Below the pieces are notes generated by a model. That model made no database searches and was not told where the DNA came from. It worked only from the letters and a program-made list of their open reading frames with translations. Positions 62,032-64,000 of a DNA stretch of 64,000 bases are shown here, piece after piece (the stretch's first letter is position 1; each line of letters opens with the position of its first letter). The translations under genes were made by a program, and so were the position numbers. The DNA comes from Shewanella jiangmenensis (GTDB lineage Bacteria > Pseudomonadota > Gammaproteobacteria > Enterobacterales > Shewanellaceae): positions 744,001-808,000 of the forward strand of contig NZ_JAHEPS010000001.1 of NCBI RefSeq assembly GCF_018596335.1. The letters are read 5' to 3'.

Positions 62032-62637
62032 ATGAAGCTCAGTATCATCAACGGCAGCCAGCGCAAAGAGTCCCAAAGCGGCCGGGTCGCGCAGTTTATC
62101 AAGGCCCACAGCCACAGTTTCAGCGAGGTAGAAGTGATTGAACTGGCTGACTATTCATTGCCGTTCTGGGATGGCGACAGCATCGAGAGCAAGGGCGCAG
62201 ACTGGGGAGTGATTGAGCCAAAACTGGCGCAAAGTCAGGCCTATGTGCTCATCACGCCTGAATGGAATGGGATGGCAACACCGCTTATCAAGCAGTTTTT
62301 GATGAATGCCAGCGTCCCGGTGACCGGCCACAAACCGGCGCTGCTGGTGTCGGTTTCCTCGGGTGTAAACGGCGTATACCCGCTGAGTGAGCTAATGGTT
62401 AGTGGCAATAAAAACAACAAGATGGTGTTTGTTCCGGCCAACATCATTGTGCGAAATGTCGATGAGATGCTGCATTCAGAGGAGGCCAGCGAGCAGGCGC
62501 TGAGCAAGGGTGAGCTTGCCAGTCGCGACCGCGCCATCCGTGAGCGAATAGCCGAATCCCTTTCACTGCTGGGGCGCTATGCTGAATTGCTCACACCGCT
62601 CAATGACTACCGCGACCCTTATGGTTACGGCATGTAA
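62032..62637 (+). CDS. NAD(P)H-dependent FMN reductase family protein
   Basis: The 201-residue product is a flavodoxin-like oxidoreductase with I-N-G-S-Q-R-K-E-S-Q-S-G-R as the FMN phosphate loop and T-P-E-W-N-G-M-A-T-P-L-I-K as the flavin ring loop. Such enzymes reduce quinones, azo compounds or flavins. AAAGG lies at about -10. It is divergent from the SufR-like regulator, so Fe-S or redox stress may control it, and a VOC gene follows 40 bp later. Confidence 0.88.
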   Translation: MKLSIINGSQRKESQSGRVAQFIKAHSHSFSEVEVIELADYSLPFWDGDSIESKGADWGVIEPKLAQSQAYVLITPEWNGMATPLIKQFLMNASVPVTGHKPALLVSVSSGVNGVYPLSELMVSGNKNNKMVFVPANIIVRNVDEMLHSEEASEQALSKGELASRDRAIRERIAESLSLLGRYAELLTPLNDYRDPYGYGM

Positions 62638-62677
62638 GGCTTGTAAAACATAACGATACACAATCAAGGAGCGCATC

Positions 62678-63100
62678 ATGGTACATCTGGAACACATCAA
62701 TCTGGTCGTGCATGACCTGCAAAAGAGCCTTAAGTTTTACCAAGCCGCTTTCCCTCACTGGAAGGTACGCGGTGGCGGCCAAGGTAGCTGGTACGGCAAA
62801 CCGCGCCGATGGCTGCACTTTGGCGATGAGTATCAATATATCGCGCTGAATAACGACGGTGAAGGTGCGGCGCGGGATCTTAAGGGGCATCAGCCCGGGC
62901 TTGCACACTTTGCCTTTGTGGTGGCATCGCTGGATGGGCTTATTCAACGCATGGCGGACGCGGGCTTTGCCGTCGATAAAGACGGCGCGCCGGACTTGGG
63001 TCGACGCAATGTGTATTTCATCGACCCGGACGGCATGGAAGTGGAGTTTGTTCAGTATCTTAGCGATGAGCCTGCTGTGCGTAATCAGTATCCCGCGTAA
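62678..63100 (+). CDS. VOC (glyoxalase-fold) family protein
   Basis: The 140-residue product starts M-V-H-L-E-H-I-N-L-V-V-H-D-L and has the paired beta-alpha-beta-beta-beta repeats of glyoxalase-type proteins. Possible metal ligands are His6, a His in G-L-A-H-F-A-F and the Glu in M-E-V-E-F-V-Q-Y. P-D-G-M-E-V-E-F is the usual second-half signature. AAGGAG precedes the ATG. Probably cotranscribed with the FMN reductase; the substrate is unknown. Confidence 0.88.
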   Translation: MVHLEHINLVVHDLQKSLKFYQAAFPHWKVRGGGQGSWYGKPRRWLHFGDEYQYIALNNDGEGAARDLKGHQPGLAHFAFVVASLDGLIQRMADAGFAVDKDGAPDLGRRNVYFIDPDGMEVEFVQYLSDEPAVRNQYPA

Positions 63101-63476
63101 AACCCGGGCTGCTGTCTGCGTGCTCGCCTTCCAGAAACAGGCTCACGGTGGAGCTTGCGGCGGCATTCACCTCATGCAGGCTCTCGTGGGCGAATACGTT
63201 GAGGCGAAAGCGGGTGTCTTCAGTTAAGGGCTCGAGGCTATAAAGCTTGCCGGGATGGGTCATGGCGCGATCGTTCGCGCCAAGGCGCACCTCGACCACG
63301 GGCTCGCCATCGGTCTCACGGTAGCCAAACCAGAGCAGATCGCCATTCAGCACTTCAATCTGGCTGTAAAAGCCTTTGCGGGTTTTGTGCTGCTCGAGTA
63401 ACAGCGCGGGCACATCATTGCCGCCAAACACCCGGGTTGCTCCCAGAGGAACATAATTTTTTGGTACCAATGCCAT
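63060..63476 (-). CDS. DUF1971-like cupin-type protein
   Basis: The 138-residue product contains P-A-L-L-L-E-Q-H-K-T-R-K-G-F-Y-S-Q-I-E-V-L-N-G-D-L-L-W-F-G-Y and a C-terminal L-E-P-L-T-E-D-T-R-F-R-L-N-V-F. This is the pattern of DUF1971 proteins linked to TehB-type tellurite resistance, but I rate the match as moderate. The reaction is unknown. Its 3' end overlaps the convergent VOC gene by 41 bp. Confidence 0.65.
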   Translation of the reverse strand: MALVPKNYVPLGATRVFGGNDVPALLLEQHKTRKGFYSQIEVLNGDLLWFGYRETDGEPVVEVRLGANDRAMTHPGKLYSLEPLTEDTRFRLNVFAHESLHEVNAAASSTVSLFLEGEHADSSPGFTRDTDYAQQAHR

Positions 63477-63563
63477 GAGTCCCGTCTCCGGTTGAGCTGT
63501 GTTAACCTAGCATTAAGCCTACAATGGGATCATTCCCGCAGTTTCCTGACTCAAGAGCTCCTA

Positions 63564-64000
63564 ATGCCTTCAAGTTTAGTCCACCAGCATAGTTTTATCC
63601 TGAATCGCGCCCATTTTGAAGAGTGTTTCGACCAATCGGTAGAGCCGGCACGCGGCTGGAAACCCTATGTAAAAACCATCGGGTTTACACTGATGACCTT
63701 TGCCCTGCTGGCAAGCCCTATTCCCAGCTATCTTGGCTGGTTTTTTATGGGCTTGACCATGGTGGAGTTTTTAAGCGTTAAGTACCAGCGCAGTTGGTGG
63801 TTGTGGCGCCAGTTGATGAGCCGCGCTGCCAACAATGAAGTGAGCCTCACTGTTACCGAGGATGCGCTGATCACCGAGTCGCTGGGTCAAAAGCGCGAGC
63901 TTAAGTGGAGTGCGCTCGATAAAATCAGTCGCACCGAGCGCGGCTATCTGCTGCATCAGGGCAACGCCAAACAGTATTTGTCCCGAAGTGCATTGTCGGA
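63564..64000 (+). CDS. YcxB-like membrane protein, 3' end cut off by the window edge
   Basis: The frame from ATG 63564 is open for 145 codons to the edge. Two hydrophobic helices (about 38-70) are followed by a strand-rich part with V-S-L-T-V-T-E-D-A-L-I-T-E-S-L-G-Q-K-R-E-L-K-W-S-A-L-D-K-I. This resembles YcxB-type proteins, in which a short helical hairpin precedes a PH-like C-terminal domain. AGAGCT lies upstream. Function is unknown. Confidence 0.7.
   Translation, partial: MPSSLVHQHSFILNRAHFEECFDQSVEPARGWKPYVKTIGFTLMTFALLASPIPSYLGWFFMGLTMVEFLSVKYQRSWWLWRQLMSRAANNEVSLTVTEDALITESLGQKRELKWSALDKISRTERGYLLHQGNAKQYLSRSALS

Overview
The window reads as an ordinary chromosomal segment of a Shewanella-like gammaproteobacterium. 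This is an inference from gene content and order: a metK / tkt-epd-pgk-fba block, an xerD-dsbC-recJ block, SrmB, CsdA-CsdE, SdaC-SdaA, NhaD, TrmN6 and Tas-type proteins that read like their Escherichia or Vibrio counterparts, and a Tat-exported multiheme-type cytochrome. The DNA is GC-rich by eye and almost fully coding. No tRNA, rRNA, insertion sequence, prophage or CRISPR array was seen.

Layout. 1-7.1 kb: partial DUF808 membrane protein, rpiA, then xerD-dsbC-recJ and brnQ on the minus strand. 7.6-17.3 kb (plus): trmN6, srmB, a two-gene RND efflux system, a TatD-associated-type radical SAM protein, and a large PAS/degenerate-GGDEF membrane protein. 17.3-23.2 kb: an unrecognised two-TM protein, then an unusual locus in which a Tat-exported split-Soret-type dihaem cytochrome and a lipoprotein are flanked by two paralogous ToxR/ToxS-like membrane regulator pairs. 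23.3-29.1 kb (minus): nhaD, a DUF481 outer-membrane protein, selO and an M48 protease. 29.4-36.5 kb: central carbon operon tkt-epd-pgk-fba, divergent from metK. 36.7-42.6 kb: c-di-GMP-related genes, namely a PTS-EIIC/EAL fusion and two tandem GAF/degenerate-GGDEF paralogues. 42.6-48.6 kb: META lipoprotein, dicarboxylate symporter, GNAT, and serine catabolism (sdaC-sdaA). 48.9-57.8 kb: penicillin-acylase-type lipoprotein, yjjX, a MarR-GNAT fusion, tas, csdA-csdE and a divergent M19 dipeptidase homologue. 58.0-64.0 kb: a 51-residue DUF5993 protein coupled to a DsbB-like protein, a DUF368 transporter, a DUF4442 protein, a SufR-like Fe-S regulator overlapping an RsuA-type pseudouridine synthase and facing an FMN reductase, a VOC protein, a DUF1971-like protein and a partial YcxB-like membrane protein.

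Two themes go beyond housekeeping. First, the duplicated ToxRS-like pairs share gene overlap geometry, a C-terminal Cys-Asp ending and a conserved periplasmic cysteine pair, and sit around a redox cytochrome; this is the best candidate for an undescribed sensing system. Second, several genes carry in-frame 12- or 15-bp tandem repeats in linkers, which could vary in copy number without breaking the reading frame. All assignments come from reading the sequence by eye; no database search was run.
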